A DNA stretch of 62,373 nucleotides from Succinatimonas hippei YIT 12066 (GTDB lineage: Bacteria > Pseudomonadota > Gammaproteobacteria > Enterobacterales > Succinivibrionaceae): positions 1 to 62,373 of the forward strand of contig NZ_GL830973.1 in assembly GCF_000188195.1 (NCBI RefSeq). Direction: 5' to 3'. The notes beneath the pieces are model-generated. The model had not been told where the DNA came from. It ran no database searches and worked only from the letters and a program-made list of their open reading frames with translations. The stretch's first letter is position 1; each line of letters opens with the position of its first letter. Positions 1-8,947 of this stretch are shown piece after piece. A program made the translations under genes and the position numbers.

Positions 1-55
1 AGGTCGGCAGCAAGAGCCCGCCGAAGCTTACAACTGTAGCTCTGTTGTTGTTTAA
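1..55 (+). CDS. Possible 3' end of lon (ATP-dependent protease La), partial
   Basis: The second frame is open from the window edge to a TAA at 53-55 and ends in QQEPAEAYNCSSVVV. The QxEP stretch recalls the end of enterobacterial Lon (LALQNEPSG followed by a short tail), and lon normally lies directly before hupB and ppiD, as here. Only 17 codons are visible, so this call rests mainly on gene order. It could equally be non-coding. Confidence 0.3.
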   Translation, partial: GRQQEPAEAYNCSSVVV

Positions 56-62
56 CGGAAGG

Positions 63-86
63 CTCTTCGGTCTTTAGATCGGAGAG
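63..86 (+). terminator. Hairpin after the putative lon end
   Basis: The two 10-base arms CTCTTCGGTC and GATCGGAGAG pair fully, with two or so G-U pairs, around a TTTA loop, 7 bases after the stop at 53-55. A run of T follows only about 25 bases later, so it is an imperfect intrinsic terminator. It may act as a transcript-end stabiliser. Confidence 0.35.
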
Positions 87-287
87 GATGTCAAAAAGAA
101 ATAAGATGAACTTTTATCTTTTTTTGAGTAAAACTTATAAAAAACATTGAGATAGTTCACTGATTTGATGTTTTTTTTAGAAAAGGCTTTAATTTTGTAT
201 ATATTAAAGATGTTGATTTGAGCTGTAGGGGTGGAAGAGCTAGATTTTTAGCTCTTCTTATTATCAAATAAATTTGAGGAGAATATC

Positions 288-563
288 GTGAATAAATCAC
301 AACTTGTAAGCAGTATTGCAAAACAATCAGGCCTTTCTTTAAAAGACTCTAATGCTGCTCTGAACGCCTTTCTTGAAACTGTAAAAGATACCTTGGCAAA
401 GGGAGATTCTATTTCTTTAGTAGGTTTCGGTACTTTCTTGGTTCGCGATCGTGCAGCTCGTGTCGGCCGTAATCCTCGCACCAAGGAAGAAGTCAAAATC
501 CCTGCAGTAAAGGTTCCTGCATTTAAAGCTGGCAAACCGTTTAAGGATAAGGTTAACGGATAA
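288..563 (+). CDS. hupB: DNA-binding protein HU (beta-type)
   Basis: A 91-residue histone-like protein that dimerises, bends DNA and compacts the nucleoid. The family signature is clear: VGFGTF at about residues 45-50, then a basic arm with RAARVGRNPRTKEEVKIPA, whose proline intercalates into DNA, and the C-terminal helix ending PFKDKVNG. The start is GTG at 288, 6 bases after an AGGAG site. Length is normal (E. coli HU is 90). It is monocistronic, with a strong terminator just behind. The hupB-ppiD order matches E. coli, where lon precedes the pair. Strong identification as HU; the alpha/beta subtype is inferred from the neighbourhood. Confidence 0.95.
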   Translation: MNKSQLVSSIAKQSGLSLKDSNAALNAFLETVKDTLAKGDSISLVGFGTFLVRDRAARVGRNPRTKEEVKIPAVKVPAFKAGKPFKDKVNG

Positions 564-598
564 AATTCAACTTTTGAAAGTCTAATTTTATTTTGGAG

Positions 599-625
599 AT
601 CCACCTTAAAAGGTGGATTTTTTAT
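599..625 (+). terminator. Rho-independent terminator of hupB
   Basis: ATCCACC and GGTGGAT arms around a short AT loop, followed at once by TTTTTTATTT. Classical intrinsic terminator 36 bases after the hupB stop. Confidence 0.85.
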
Positions 626-820
626 TTGACCCCTCTAGTTCTTTCAAAGTTTTAAGCATTGACTGATATGTGCTATATTAAGCAAAAATAAGGCATGCAA
701 TGGCAGAAGCATTTGCCGGATGGTAGAGCATATCTAAGCATGAGCTATGTCATATTGCCTTAAAATAATTCATTAAAAGATAAGCATATTTGGTGCAGGA
801 AGACCTGCGGAGTTGTTTGC

Positions 821-2749
821 ATGCTAACTGATAAATTGCGCGAAGGTGCGCAAGGCCGAATTTTTAAGATCTTGTTTTGGATCATTATTCTTTCTTTTAT
901 CTTTACCGGTGTCGGCGGTTATTTGATCCCTCGTCTTAATACTGATCCTGTTGAAGTCGGTGAATATAAAATTACCGCAAATGAATGGAATCAGCAGTAC
1001 ACATCACAAACCCAGCAAATGCAGCGCATGTACGGTGCACGCTACGCTGATATGCTTGAAGATCCTCAATATGTAAGCAATCTGCGTTCACAGATCTTGG
1101 AAGGAATGATTGATAACGTAGCGTTTAATAGCGCCGTTTATGATCTGAATGTCCGTATCGGTGATGAGCAGGTACGCGAATTAATTCGTACAACTCCGGC
1201 TTTTCAAAAAGATGGAAAATTCGATAACGATTTATATTTAGCCGTTATTCGCAATATGGGGATGAATCCCGAGTATTTTGGAGAGCAGATGCGTATCAGC
1301 GCAATGGCAACCTCAGTATCTGATCCGATACTTCGTACTGCTTCATATCCTTTACCTTATGAAATAAGTGCTCTTGAGAATCTTTTAACCCAGACCAGAA
1401 CTATAGATTTGTATGAACTGAATCTTGACGCTCTAAGGGCAGGATTCTCGGCAGATGATAATGAAGCTAAAGCATATTATGATGCTCATCATGATGCTTT
1501 TATGGCTCCTGCTAATGTTAAATTCAACTATATTCTTTTAACCGTAGATGAACTTAAAAAAGGTATTAATCCTACAGATGATGAGTTAGAAGAGTATTTA
1601 ACTTTACACCAGGATGATTTTAAAGTACCTGAACACCGTGGTTTTTCTCATATTATTGTTCGCAGTGATAATCCTGATGCGGAAAAAATTGTTAAATCAA
1701 TTGATGACGGTTTTGCTGCTGGAAAATCTTTTGCCGATCTGGCAAAAGAATATTCTGATGATTTATCTACCAAAGACATCGGCGGAGATATGGGAGAGAT
1801 AATACGCGCCTCTTTGGCTCCGATTTTTGCAGATAAGTTATTTGCTCTTGAAACTATCGGATCTCATACTGATAAAATCGTTGATGCTGACGGCACTCAC
1901 TATTTACAGTTAAACTCTATTGTTAAAGAACACATTCCTCAGTTAAATGAAATTAAGGATCAAGTTAAAAACGCTTGTATAGATGCAAAGGCACGTGAGC
2001 TTTTCAATGAACGCGTTACAACTTTGTCTGATATGTCTTTTGAAAATCCTGACTCTCTTGATGTGACTGCCGATGCTTTAGGAGTTACAGTTGCAGATTC
2101 CGGCGTAGTTGCTTTAGGTGCAACCAAAGTGCCGTGGCCGCTTAATACTTCAATGGTGCAGAACGCAGCATTCTCAGAAGAGAATATTTCATCGGGCGTA
2201 AATTCTTCAGTTGTAAACATCGGTGACGATGCAGCTTTAGTTTTAAATGTTTATGAGTCTCATGAAAGCATGCTTAAACCTTTTGATGAGGTTAAAGCTG
2301 AAGCAGTCAACGCAGTTATAAACGATAAAGCAAATAAAGAAGCTGATGCCTGTTTAAATACTTTTGCTAAAGCAGTAATTAATGATTCAAATACTGAGAT
2401 TCCGGCTCATGTAGTTCATAGATCTGCTGTAACATTAAATCGCAGCAGCGCAGATGTTGAACCAGCTTTCGGTATGGCTCTGTTTGCTATTCCTCAGGAG
2501 GGGCAAAATAGGTATATTATTGCATCAAATAAGGGCAATCCGACTTTAGCTATATTAAAAGAAGTAGGAAATGCAGCAACCACTAATGAAAATGCAGAGC
2601 TGAATCAGATTTTACGCTCACAATTGGTGCAAGCCAATAGCCTGGAGTTACGAAATGCGCTCTATAAGGGTGCAAGAGAGCTTACAGAGATTACATACAA
2701 TGAAGATGCAATTAAGCTTGTAAATCAAAGCGTTGATGAAGCACCTTAA
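821..2749 (+). CDS. ppiD: Periplasmic folding chaperone PpiD (SurA-N-like and parvulin domains)
   Basis: A 642-residue inner-membrane-anchored chaperone that assists newly exported proteins near the Sec translocon. Residues 1-14 are cytoplasmic, 15-37 form one transmembrane helix (ILFWIIILSFIFTGVGGYLI), and the rest is periplasmic. The N-terminal region aligns with the E. coli PpiD chaperone domain. A parvulin-like domain lies at about 270-370 (HRGFSHIIVRS near its start, GGDMGEI in the middle). E. coli PpiD is 623 residues. ATG at 821 follows CGGAG by about 8 bases. A small hairpin (GCAGG/CCTGC, 795-808) sits just before the ribosome site. It follows hupB as in enterics, but with its own terminator. 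Confidence 0.92.
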   Translation: MLTDKLREGAQGRIFKILFWIIILSFIFTGVGGYLIPRLNTDPVEVGEYKITANEWNQQYTSQTQQMQRMYGARYADMLEDPQYVSNLRSQILEGMIDNVAFNSAVYDLNVRIGDEQVRELIRTTPAFQKDGKFDNDLYLAVIRNMGMNPEYFGEQMRISAMATSVSDPILRTASYPLPYEISALENLLTQTRTIDLYELNLDALRAGFSADDNEAKAYYDAHHDAFMAPANVKFNYILLTVDELKKGINPTDDELEEYLTLHQDDFKVPEHRGFSHIIVRSDNPDAEKIVKSIDDGFAAGKSFADLAKEYSDDLSTKDIGGDMGEIIRASLAPIFADKLFALETIGSHTDKIVDADGTHYLQLNSIVKEHIPQLNEIKDQVKNACIDAKARELFNERVTTLSDMSFENPDSLDVTADALGVTVADSGVVALGATKVPWPLNTSMVQNAAFSEENISSGVNSSVVNIGDDAALVLNVYESHESMLKPFDEVKAEAVNAVINDKANKEADACLNTFAKAVINDSNTEIPAHVVHRSAVTLNRSSADVEPAFGMALFAIPQEGQNRYIIASNKGNPTLAILKEVGNAATTNENAELNQILRSQLVQANSLELRNALYKGARELTEITYNEDAIKLVNQSVDEAP

Positions 2750-2789
2750 TTGTTTTTACTCTTAACTTACTAAATTTAAAATAATTTTT

Positions 2790-2825
2790 AGCCCGGAAGG
2801 CTTTACCCTTTCGGGCTTTTGTTAT
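2790..2825 (+). terminator. Rho-independent terminator of ppiD
   Basis: Eleven-base arms (2790-2800 AGCCCGGAAGG, 2807-2817 CCTTTCGGGCT, with one G-U) around a six-base loop, followed by TTTGTTATTT. Confidence 0.85.
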
Positions 2826-2850
2826 TTAATAGGCATGTTGTTTGTAAAAT

Positions 2851-2879
2851 TTGACTGTTTATGCCGTTATTACTCTAAA
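2851..2879 (+). promoter_or_regulatory. Putative sigma-70 promoter for sucCD
   Basis: TTGACT (5 of 6 consensus) at 2851-2856, a 17-base spacer, and TCTAAA (4 of 6) at 2874-2879. It lies between the ppiD terminator and sucC and would give a leader of roughly 105 bases. That leader contains a perfect hairpin CTTCAGC-TAA-GCTGAAG (2945-2961) with no terminator tail. Confidence 0.45.
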
Positions 2880-2992
2880 GGGAAAGGCTTATCTTAAGAA
2901 ATGTTTCTCTTTTAGTAAGAAAGAGTATCAATAACGGTGTAACTCTTCAGCTAAGCTGAAGACATGTTGGATATTTTGCCTTAGGCTTAAAA

Positions 2993-4171
2993 ATGAACTT
3001 ACACGAATATCAATCAAAAGAATTACTTCGTTCGTACGGTTTGCCAGTGCCGGAGTTTAAAGTTAGCTCTAAAACAACCGGTATAGGTAAAGCCGCATAT
3101 GAATTATCTCCCGGTCCTTTTGTCTGTAAATGTCAAGTACATTCAGGTGCCAGAGGAAAAGCCGGCGGAGTTGTTGTAGTCAATACTCCAGCTGAAGCTG
3201 AAGCCTTTGCTGCAAAGTGGCTTGGAAATCGTTTGGTAACCCGTCAGAGCGGTCCTCATGGAAAGCCGGTATCAAAGATTTTAATTGAGCGGGCAACCGA
3301 AGCCGTTCGTGAGCTTTATATCGGTGCAACTATTGACAGAACAAATGCGCATTTGACTATTATGGCATCAGAGTCAGGCGGTATGTCTGTTGAAGAAATT
3401 GCAGCAACTCATCCTGAAAGAATTTTAAAAGTTCCTATTGATGAATTAACGGGTCCTCTGCCGTATCAGGGGCGCGCTCTAGCCTATAAACTTGGTTTAA
3501 AAGGTAAGCAGGTTAATGAATTTACCAAGATTTTTGTTGGAATTGCCAAGCTTTTTATTGATAAAGATTTGTCTTTAGTGGAAGTTAATCCTTTAGCAGT
3601 AACTAAGGAAGGATCTTTATTATGTCTTGATGCAAAAATTAACGTAGACTCTTATGCTCTTTATCGTCATCCTGAATTTTTAGAAATGGATGATCCAAGT
3701 CAGGAAGATCCGCGTATCGCTAAAGCCGTTGCTTCAGGATTTTCTTATGTGCCGCTTGAAGGAAATATCGGCTGTTTGGTTAATGGCGCAGGTCTTGCCA
3801 TGGGTACTATGGACATTATTAAAAGTTCCGGCGGATCGCCTGCTAATTTCCTGGATGTAGGCGGTACGGCAACACGTGATCGTGTAATGGAAGCTTTTAA
3901 GATTATTTTAGAAGATCCTGCTGTTAAATGTATTTTAGTTAATATTTTCGGTGGTATTGTACGCTGTGACTTAATTGCAGAAGGTATTCGCGGCGCAATT
4001 ACCGAAGTCGGTACCGATGTGCCCGTCGTTGTACGTCTTGAAGGAAACCATGCACAAGACGGAGCAAAGATCTTAAAGGAAAGCGGCCTTAATATTCATC
4101 CTGCATACGATTTACGTCAAGCTGCAGAGCTTGCAGTAGAATGTGCCGCTTCCTATAAGGAGAAAGTATGA
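2993..4171 (+). CDS. sucC: Succinyl-CoA synthetase beta subunit (ADP-forming)
   Basis: A 392-residue ATP-grasp subunit (E. coli 388) that, with SucD, interconverts succinyl-CoA and succinate with substrate-level phosphorylation. It opens with [20 protein letters not shown], the typical SucC start. It carries the ATP-grasp core ([15 protein letters not shown]) and the C-terminal CoA-ligase region ([17 protein letters not shown]). The ATG has only a weak ribosome site (TAGG), but the family alignment supports this start. It overlaps sucD by ATGA. No other TCA genes are adjacent, unlike the E. coli sdh-suc cluster, so the pair may serve a branched pathway or succinate fermentation (inference). 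Confidence 0.96.
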   Translation: MNLHEYQSKELLRSYGLPVPEFKVSSKTTGIGKAAYELSPGPFVCKCQVHSGARGKAGGVVVVNTPAEAEAFAAKWLGNRLVTRQSGPHGKPVSKILIERATEAVRELYIGATIDRTNAHLTIMASESGGMSVEEIAATHPERILKVPIDELTGPLPYQGRALAYKLGLKGKQVNEFTKIFVGIAKLFIDKDLSLVEVNPLAVTKEGSLLCLDAKINVDSYALYRHPEFLEMDDPSQEDPRIAKAVASGFSYVPLEGNIGCLVNGAGLAMGTMDIIKSSGGSPANFLDVGGTATRDRVMEAFKIILEDPAVKCILVNIFGGIVRCDLIAEGIRGAITEVGTDVPVVVRLEGNHAQDGAKILKESGLNIHPAYDLRQAAELAVECAASYKEKV

Positions 4172-5046
4172 GTATTTTAGTTAATAAAGATACTAAGGTT
4201 ATTTGCCAGGGTATTACCGGATCTCAAGGTACGGCTCATTCTGAACAATGTCTTGCTTATGGTACCAAGCTGGTCGGCGGTGTTACTCCTGGACGCGGCG
4301 GTTCGTCTCACTTGGGGCTTCCGGTGTTTAACACGGTACGGGAAGCTGTTGAAGTAACTCAAGCTACAACATCAATGATTTTCGTACCACCTCCTTTTGC
4401 TGCAGATTCGATTTTTGAGGCGATTGATGCAGGTATTGAGCTTATAGTCTGTATTACTGAAGGCATCCCGGTTCTTGATATGCTGCGTGTTAAAGCTCGT
4501 TTGCGCGAAAGCGGTAAAACCCGTTTAATCGGACCGAACTGCCCTGGTATTGTAACGCCCGGAGAATGTAAAGTCGGAATTATGCCTGGATACATTCATA
4601 CGCCGGGAAAGGTGGGAATTGTTTCACGATCCGGTACTTTAACTTATGAGGCTGTAAAGCAGACTACCGATGCAGGTTTTGGACAGTCCACATGTGTAGG
4701 GATCGGGGGAGATCCTATTCAAGGTTCGAACTTTGTCGATATGTTAAAGCTCTTTGAGGAAGATCCTCAGACTGAAGCTGTGGTAATGGTTGGTGAAATC
4801 GGCGGAACAGCAGAGCAGGATGCTGCCATGTGGATTAAGGAGCACATGACTAAGCCAGTTGTGTCTTATATCGCAGGTTCAACCGCTCCCCAAGGACAGC
4901 GTATGGGACATGCAGGCGCTATCATCACTGGTGGACAAGGTACCGCCCAAGCAAAGCAAAAAGCATTGCGTGAGGCCGGAGTTACAGTTGTTCCTACTGC
5001 AGCGGATATTGCAGACGGTTTGCGTGAAGCAACCGGCTGGAATTAA
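4168..5046 (+). CDS. sucD: Succinyl-CoA synthetase alpha subunit
   Basis: A 292-residue subunit that binds CoA through an N-terminal Rossmann domain and carries the phosphorylated histidine. Visible are [21 protein letters not shown] at the N-terminus, the [13 protein letters not shown] segment, and [15 protein letters not shown] near residue 246 with the active histidine. Length matches E. coli SucD (289). Its ATG overlaps the sucC stop (ATGA), which indicates translational coupling and equal subunit synthesis. Confidence 0.96.
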   Translation: MSILVNKDTKVICQGITGSQGTAHSEQCLAYGTKLVGGVTPGRGGSSHLGLPVFNTVREAVEVTQATTSMIFVPPPFAADSIFEAIDAGIELIVCITEGIPVLDMLRVKARLRESGKTRLIGPNCPGIVTPGECKVGIMPGYIHTPGKVGIVSRSGTLTYEAVKQTTDAGFGQSTCVGIGGDPIQGSNFVDMLKLFEEDPQTEAVVMVGEIGGTAEQDAAMWIKEHMTKPVVSYIAGSTAPQGQRMGHAGAIITGGQGTAQAKQKALREAGVTVVPTAADIADGLREATGWN

Positions 5047-5062
5047 ATAAAGTTGTGTCGGA

Positions 5063-5101
5063 AAGAGGGAATATCTATAAGAGATTCCCTCTTAATATTT
5101 T
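5063..5101 (+). terminator. Terminator of sucCD, between convergent genes
   Basis: AAGAGGGAAT (5063-5072) pairs perfectly with ATTCCCTCTT (5084-5093), followed by AATATTTTTT. It lies in the 59-base gap between sucD and the oppositely oriented rlmJ. The tail favours termination of plus-strand transcripts. Confidence 0.8.
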
Positions 5102-5105
5102 TTAA

Positions 5106-5951
5106 CTAGCCTTTTTCGTTTAAAATTTTTACTTTTGCGCTTGCTCCTTCGGTTCCAAGGCTTTGATAAAGTTCATTCATTATTTCTTCTATTTTTATTT
5201 CTATCCCAAAAGGATAGTTTACAAGTAAAATTCCGGAGCCGCACATTCCTATATCTTCAGCTTGAGCTTCTATTTGTAACTCTGCCTGTAAAAGAGGCAG
5301 GTTAAGTCTTTTTATATCTTGAACTAGTTTTTTAGAGTGATCGATGGTGCGGGCTAATACCGGATACCAAATTAAAAAGCATCCGACATTCCATTTTTTA
5401 ATAGCAATTTTTATATATTTAACCAGTTCAGGGTAATCACTCTTTTCTTCATAAGAAGGATCTATAACACACAGTCCGCGGCGCGGATTGGGAGGGAGCA
5501 ACGCATTTAGTGCTTCAAAACCGTTGCGCTTTTGGATGTTAACCCGATTATCGCGACTAAAATTCTTTTTCAGCACTTCAATTTCTGCAGGGTGGAGGTC
5601 AATAAAGGTGAGTTTATCCTCTGCGCGGCTCAAAGCGCACTCGAAAAGAGGAGACCCGGGATAAAAATCAAGAGCGGAGGCTTTATTAATGCTTTTTATA
5701 ACTTCAAAATATTCAGGAATAAGTTTATGCAGTTTTTCATTTGATATAACTTTATTAAGACCTGTGAGGTATTCTTTGTTTTTTTGGGCAAAAACTGAGT
5801 TTAACGAATAAATTCCTGCACCTGAATGAGTATCAATAATTGAATAAGGTTTATCTTTTTGATTTAAGAAGCGTAATGTAAGGCATAAAAGCATATGTTT
5901 TAAAACATCGGCGTGGTTGCCGGCATGATAACCGTGGCGATAACTTAACAT
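5106..5951 (-). CDS. rlmJ: 23S rRNA (adenine2030-N6)-methyltransferase
   Basis: A 281-residue SAM-dependent methyltransferase (YhiR/RlmJ) that methylates A2030 of 23S rRNA. It opens with MLSYRHGYHAGNHADVLKH, a hallmark of the family. The SAM site follows (IDTHSGAGIY), with the catalytic DPSYEEKSDY motif, a DPPY variant, in the middle. E. coli RlmJ is 280 residues. It is the last gene of the minus-strand hinT > lipoprotein > yheS > rlmJ run, and its start overlaps the yheS end by 7 bases. Confidence 0.93.
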   Translation of the reverse strand: MLSYRHGYHAGNHADVLKHMLLCLTLRFLNQKDKPYSIIDTHSGAGIYSLNSVFAQKNKEYLTGLNKVISNEKLHKLIPEYFEVIKSINKASALDFYPGSPLFECALSRAEDKLTFIDLHPAEIEVLKKNFSRDNRVNIQKRNGFEALNALLPPNPRRGLCVIDPSYEEKSDYPELVKYIKIAIKKWNVGCFLIWYPVLARTIDHSKKLVQDIKRLNLPLLQAELQIEAQAEDIGMCGSGILLVNYPFGIEIKIEEIMNELYQSLGTEGASAKVKILNEKG

Positions 5952-7870
5952 GCGTGAAGCTCCTTTTCTTTATTTTCAAGATTTTCAAGCTCTAAAAGGT
6001 AGTTTACTTCCAGCTCTTCTTGGTTGGAAATCAGTGTTCCTCTTTCTTTTAGCAGGTTTTCAAGCTCTGCTTTGTGCTCGACATTATAAATTGAGCTGTC
6101 TGCAAGAATGCTCTCGATTTCTGCCATTCTATTTTTTATTTGCTCCAACTCTCTTTCAATTTTTTCAATTTTTTGTTTTAAAGGGCGCAGTAAGGCACGA
6201 ATATTTGCTTCTTTCCTTTTATCTTCTTTTGATTTGAAGCTTTTATTACTTAAAGTAATATTTATTTTAGATGCGTTTTCATTATGATTTAAAAGTTTGC
6301 GCTGTTCATCAAGATAGTTTTTGTAATCATCAAGATCGCCGGAAAATTCTGAAACTTTATGATTGTCTACCAACCACAATTTATCTGCTATAGCTTCAAG
6401 CAGATGCCGATCATGCGAAACCAGAACCAATGCTCCGGGATATGAGGCAAGAGCAATGCTTAATGCTTCGCGCATTTCAAGATCGAGATGGTTTGTTGGT
6501 TCGTCAAGAAGCAATAGATTGGGCTTTTCAAATGCTATTATTGAAAGTGCTAACCGCGCTTGTTCCCCTCCTGACATAGTGCTTACTTTTGCAGTTGCTT
6601 TATCTCCTGAAAAAGCAAAAGAGCCTAAAAAGGAGCGTAAATCTTTTTCTCTTGCATTCGGGTCAATACGCTGTAAATGCTCTAGCGCAGTTAAATTAGG
6701 ATCTAAAGATTCAAGTTCTTGCTGGGCAAAATATCCGATCTTTATTCCTTTGCCTAAAGTGACGGTTCCTGTTAACGGAGAAATGGCAGAACACAAAGTT
6801 TTAATCAAGGTTGATTTACCTTGGCCGTTTCTGCCTAAAAGGCCAATACGATCACCTGAAAGAATACTTAAATTTATGTTTTTAAGTACCGGTGCTTGTT
6901 CATTGTATCCGGCATTAACTTTATCAAAAGAAGCAATAACTGCAGGAGTTCTTTCAGGCTCTGGAAAAGAGAACGAAAAAGGTGATTCTTCCTGCGTAAC
7001 TGCAGTAAGCTGCATTCGGTTAATCGCTTTGATTAAGCTTTGAGCCTGCTTTGCTTTGGTTGCTTTATATCTAAAACGATCAACAAAAGCTTGCATATGA
7101 GACAGTATGGCTTCTTCTTTCTTTCTTGAGGCTTTTTCAGCTTTAATTCGTTCTGCTCTTAAACGCTCATAGTCAGAATAATTGCCTGTGTACATGACTA
7201 TTTTTCCACTTTCGAAATGAAGAATATCAGTACAAAAGCAATCTAAGAAATCCCGATCATGAGATATACATAAAATTGTGCCTTTATAGCTTTTAAGATA
7301 GCTTTCTAAAAAGAGCACGGTATCAAGATCAAGGTGGTTTGTCGGCTCATCAAGCAGCAATAAATCAGAATTTAAAATAAGTGCCCGAGCAAGATTAAGA
7401 CGCATGCGCCATCCGCCGGAGAATTCTTTTACGGCATGAAAAATTTCTTCTTGGGAAAAACCAAGTCCATGTAAAAGTTCTTCTGACCGCGGTTTTAAAG
7501 TCCAGGCTCCGGCAATCCCCAGCTCATCTTCAATTAATGCTGCTTTTTCTCCATTACCGTTCTCAAGTGCGATTTTTTTGTCTTCAAATAATCGCATAAC
7601 CTCCTTGTCTCCCTGCATGACATAATCAAGAGCAGAGATATCAAGAGCTGGTGTTTGCTGTTCCACGTAGGCAATTTTTATATTTTTAGGTACACCAATA
7701 GAGCCGAGTTCAGGCGCAAGATCTCCTAATATGGCTGCAAACAAAGATGATTTACCACAGCCGTTGCGTCCTATAATGCCGACTTTATGGCCGTCTGAGA
7801 TTTGCGCGGAAGTGTGTTCAATAAGCACTTTAGAACCGCGCATTAAAGTAATATCGTTTAAAGTAATCAC
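5945..7870 (-). CDS. yheS: ABC-F family ATPase YheS
   Basis: A 641-residue cytoplasmic protein with two ABC ATPase domains and no membrane segments, as in ABC-F ribosome-associated factors. Walker A motifs are GRNGCGKSS (about 35) and GRNGQGKST (about 347). Signatures are FSGGWRMRL and MSGGEQARL, and both Walker B motifs read LLLLDEPTNHLDL. The ABC-F linker with KATKAKQAQS lies between them. The C-terminal 100 residues form a charged coiled coil. It aligns end to end with E. coli YheS (637). The start is GTG at 7870-7868, overlapping the upstream lipoprotein stop by one base (TAGTG), so translation is probably coupled. Confidence 0.93.
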   Translation of the reverse strand: MITLNDITLMRGSKVLIEHTSAQISDGHKVGIIGRNGCGKSSLFAAILGDLAPELGSIGVPKNIKIAYVEQQTPALDISALDYVMQGDKEVMRLFEDKKIALENGNGEKAALIEDELGIAGAWTLKPRSEELLHGLGFSQEEIFHAVKEFSGGWRMRLNLARALILNSDLLLLDEPTNHLDLDTVLFLESYLKSYKGTILCISHDRDFLDCFCTDILHFESGKIVMYTGNYSDYERLRAERIKAEKASRKKEEAILSHMQAFVDRFRYKATKAKQAQSLIKAINRMQLTAVTQEESPFSFSFPEPERTPAVIASFDKVNAGYNEQAPVLKNINLSILSGDRIGLLGRNGQGKSTLIKTLCSAISPLTGTVTLGKGIKIGYFAQQELESLDPNLTALEHLQRIDPNAREKDLRSFLGSFAFSGDKATAKVSTMSGGEQARLALSIIAFEKPNLLLLDEPTNHLDLEMREALSIALASYPGALVLVSHDRHLLEAIADKLWLVDNHKVSEFSGDLDDYKNYLDEQRKLLNHNENASKINITLSNKSFKSKEDKRKEANIRALLRPLKQKIEKIERELEQIKNRMAEIESILADSSIYNVEHKAELENLLKERGTLISNQEELEVNYLLELENLENKEKELHAC

Positions 7871-8472
7871 TAGTTCAATTTTTGATTCTGATTAAAAAGG
7901 ATTGCTCCGCTTTTTACGTCAATAATCTTAAGTGATGCATTAGGTTTTTTGCTGATATCCTCAATGGCACCTAAGACAACATACGGAATATTTTGACTGC
8001 GGCAATGTCTTATAAGAGTAGGAATTAAAGAGCTTGAGCCAGAGTTTTGACTAATGTTGTTGTCTCCTTTAATAGGAGCATAACCGTTTCGGGCCAAGAT
8101 CCCATATAGATCTGAATTAATGGTGTTGACGCAGTCATTGTATTTTGCGTCTACAACATAAGGTGATATATAAACAGCACTGCTTTGAGCCATAACATTG
8201 CGTTGCAAAACAGTATCCATAAGCGTTATTAAAGCACTTTCTGCTTTGCCTTGCATATTATCTATACAAACGGCAAGTTTGTCTTTTAACTTTTCAGGAT
8301 ATATAGGTAAACTTTCTCCGCTTGGCATTTTGCCGTCATGTTCTTCAAGAACAGCATCGGGAATTGAAGTTTGTGTTGCGTTGCCTCTGTTAGGTGTGAT
8401 TGAACTTAATACAGAACATCCCGATAGAAACGATACCAGCAAGCAATATGCTATATAACGCTTATTTTTCAT
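7870..8472 (-). CDS. Outer-membrane lipoprotein, probably LpoB-like PBP1b activator
   Basis: A 200-residue lipoprotein. Residues 1-19 form a signal peptide with a lipobox ending FLSGC, and Ser at +2 of the mature protein predicts the outer membrane. A Pro/Ser/Thr-rich linker is followed by a globular C-terminal domain of about 140 residues. Its last stretch (IRHCRSQNIPYVVLGAIEDI, then LKIIDVKSGAILFNQ) resembles the end of E. coli LpoB (AIGIARNVGAHYVLYSSASG, then MLVQTGEIIWSG). In E. coli lpoB is two genes from hinT, and here the gene directly follows hinT. Function by analogy is stimulation of the peptidoglycan synthase PBP1b. Sequence similarity is weak, so the name is withheld. Confidence 0.6.
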   Translation of the reverse strand: MKNKRYIAYCLLVSFLSGCSVLSSITPNRGNATQTSIPDAVLEEHDGKMPSGESLPIYPEKLKDKLAVCIDNMQGKAESALITLMDTVLQRNVMAQSSAVYISPYVVDAKYNDCVNTINSDLYGILARNGYAPIKGDNNISQNSGSSSLIPTLIRHCRSQNIPYVVLGAIEDISKKPNASLKIIDVKSGAILFNQNQKLN

Positions 8473-8481
8473 AAAAGTCTC

Positions 8482-8841
8482 TTATTTTTTATCAGGAAAG
8501 CCTAAACCGCCGAGTTTACCGCCTGCAAGAAGATGCATATGGATGTGAGGAACTTCTTGTCCTCCGTCTTTGCCGACATTGACAATTAAACGGTATCCGC
8601 TTTCATTTACGTTCAAATCTTCAGCAATTTTACGGGCAACGGTAAAAAGTCTGCCAAGAGCCGGTTCGTCGTCTTTAGTTACTTCTGCAACTGATGGAAT
8701 AGGTTTGTTAGTCACGATTAAGATGTGATGCTCTGCTTTAGGGTTGATATCGGCAAAAGCTGAAACCAATTCATCATGATAAATAATTTTAGAGGGAATA
8801 GTTCCGTTAATGATTTTTGTGAAAATTGTTTCTTCAGCCAT
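8482..8841 (-). CDS. hinT: HIT-family purine nucleoside phosphoramidase HinT
   Basis: A 119-residue histidine-triad protein that hydrolyses adenosine 5'-phosphoramidates. The triad [10 protein letters not shown] lies at about residues 99-107, preceded by GGQEVP. The N-terminus has the usual [20 protein letters not shown]. Length matches E. coli HinT (119). ATG at 8841 follows AAGGAG. It is first in the minus-strand operon with the LpoB-like lipoprotein, yheS and rlmJ. Confidence 0.95.
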   Translation of the reverse strand: MAEETIFTKIINGTIPSKIIYHDELVSAFADINPKAEHHILIVTNKPIPSVAEVTKDDEPALGRLFTVARKIAEDLNVNESGYRLIVNVGKDGGQEVPHIHMHLLAGGKLGGLGFPDKK

Positions 8842-8947
8842 ATAAGCTCCTTAAATTTTTTGAATGGCGATCACATTTTAAAGATTTTGGACTAAAATTC
8901 ATAAAATATTAGTTCGTAAAACATTATAACATCAGAGCACTGGAGCA

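Noticed and set aside
659-679. TTGACT plus TATATT as a promoter of ppiD
   Set aside because: The two hexamers are only 9 bases apart; at best TGCTATATT is an extended -10 without a -35.
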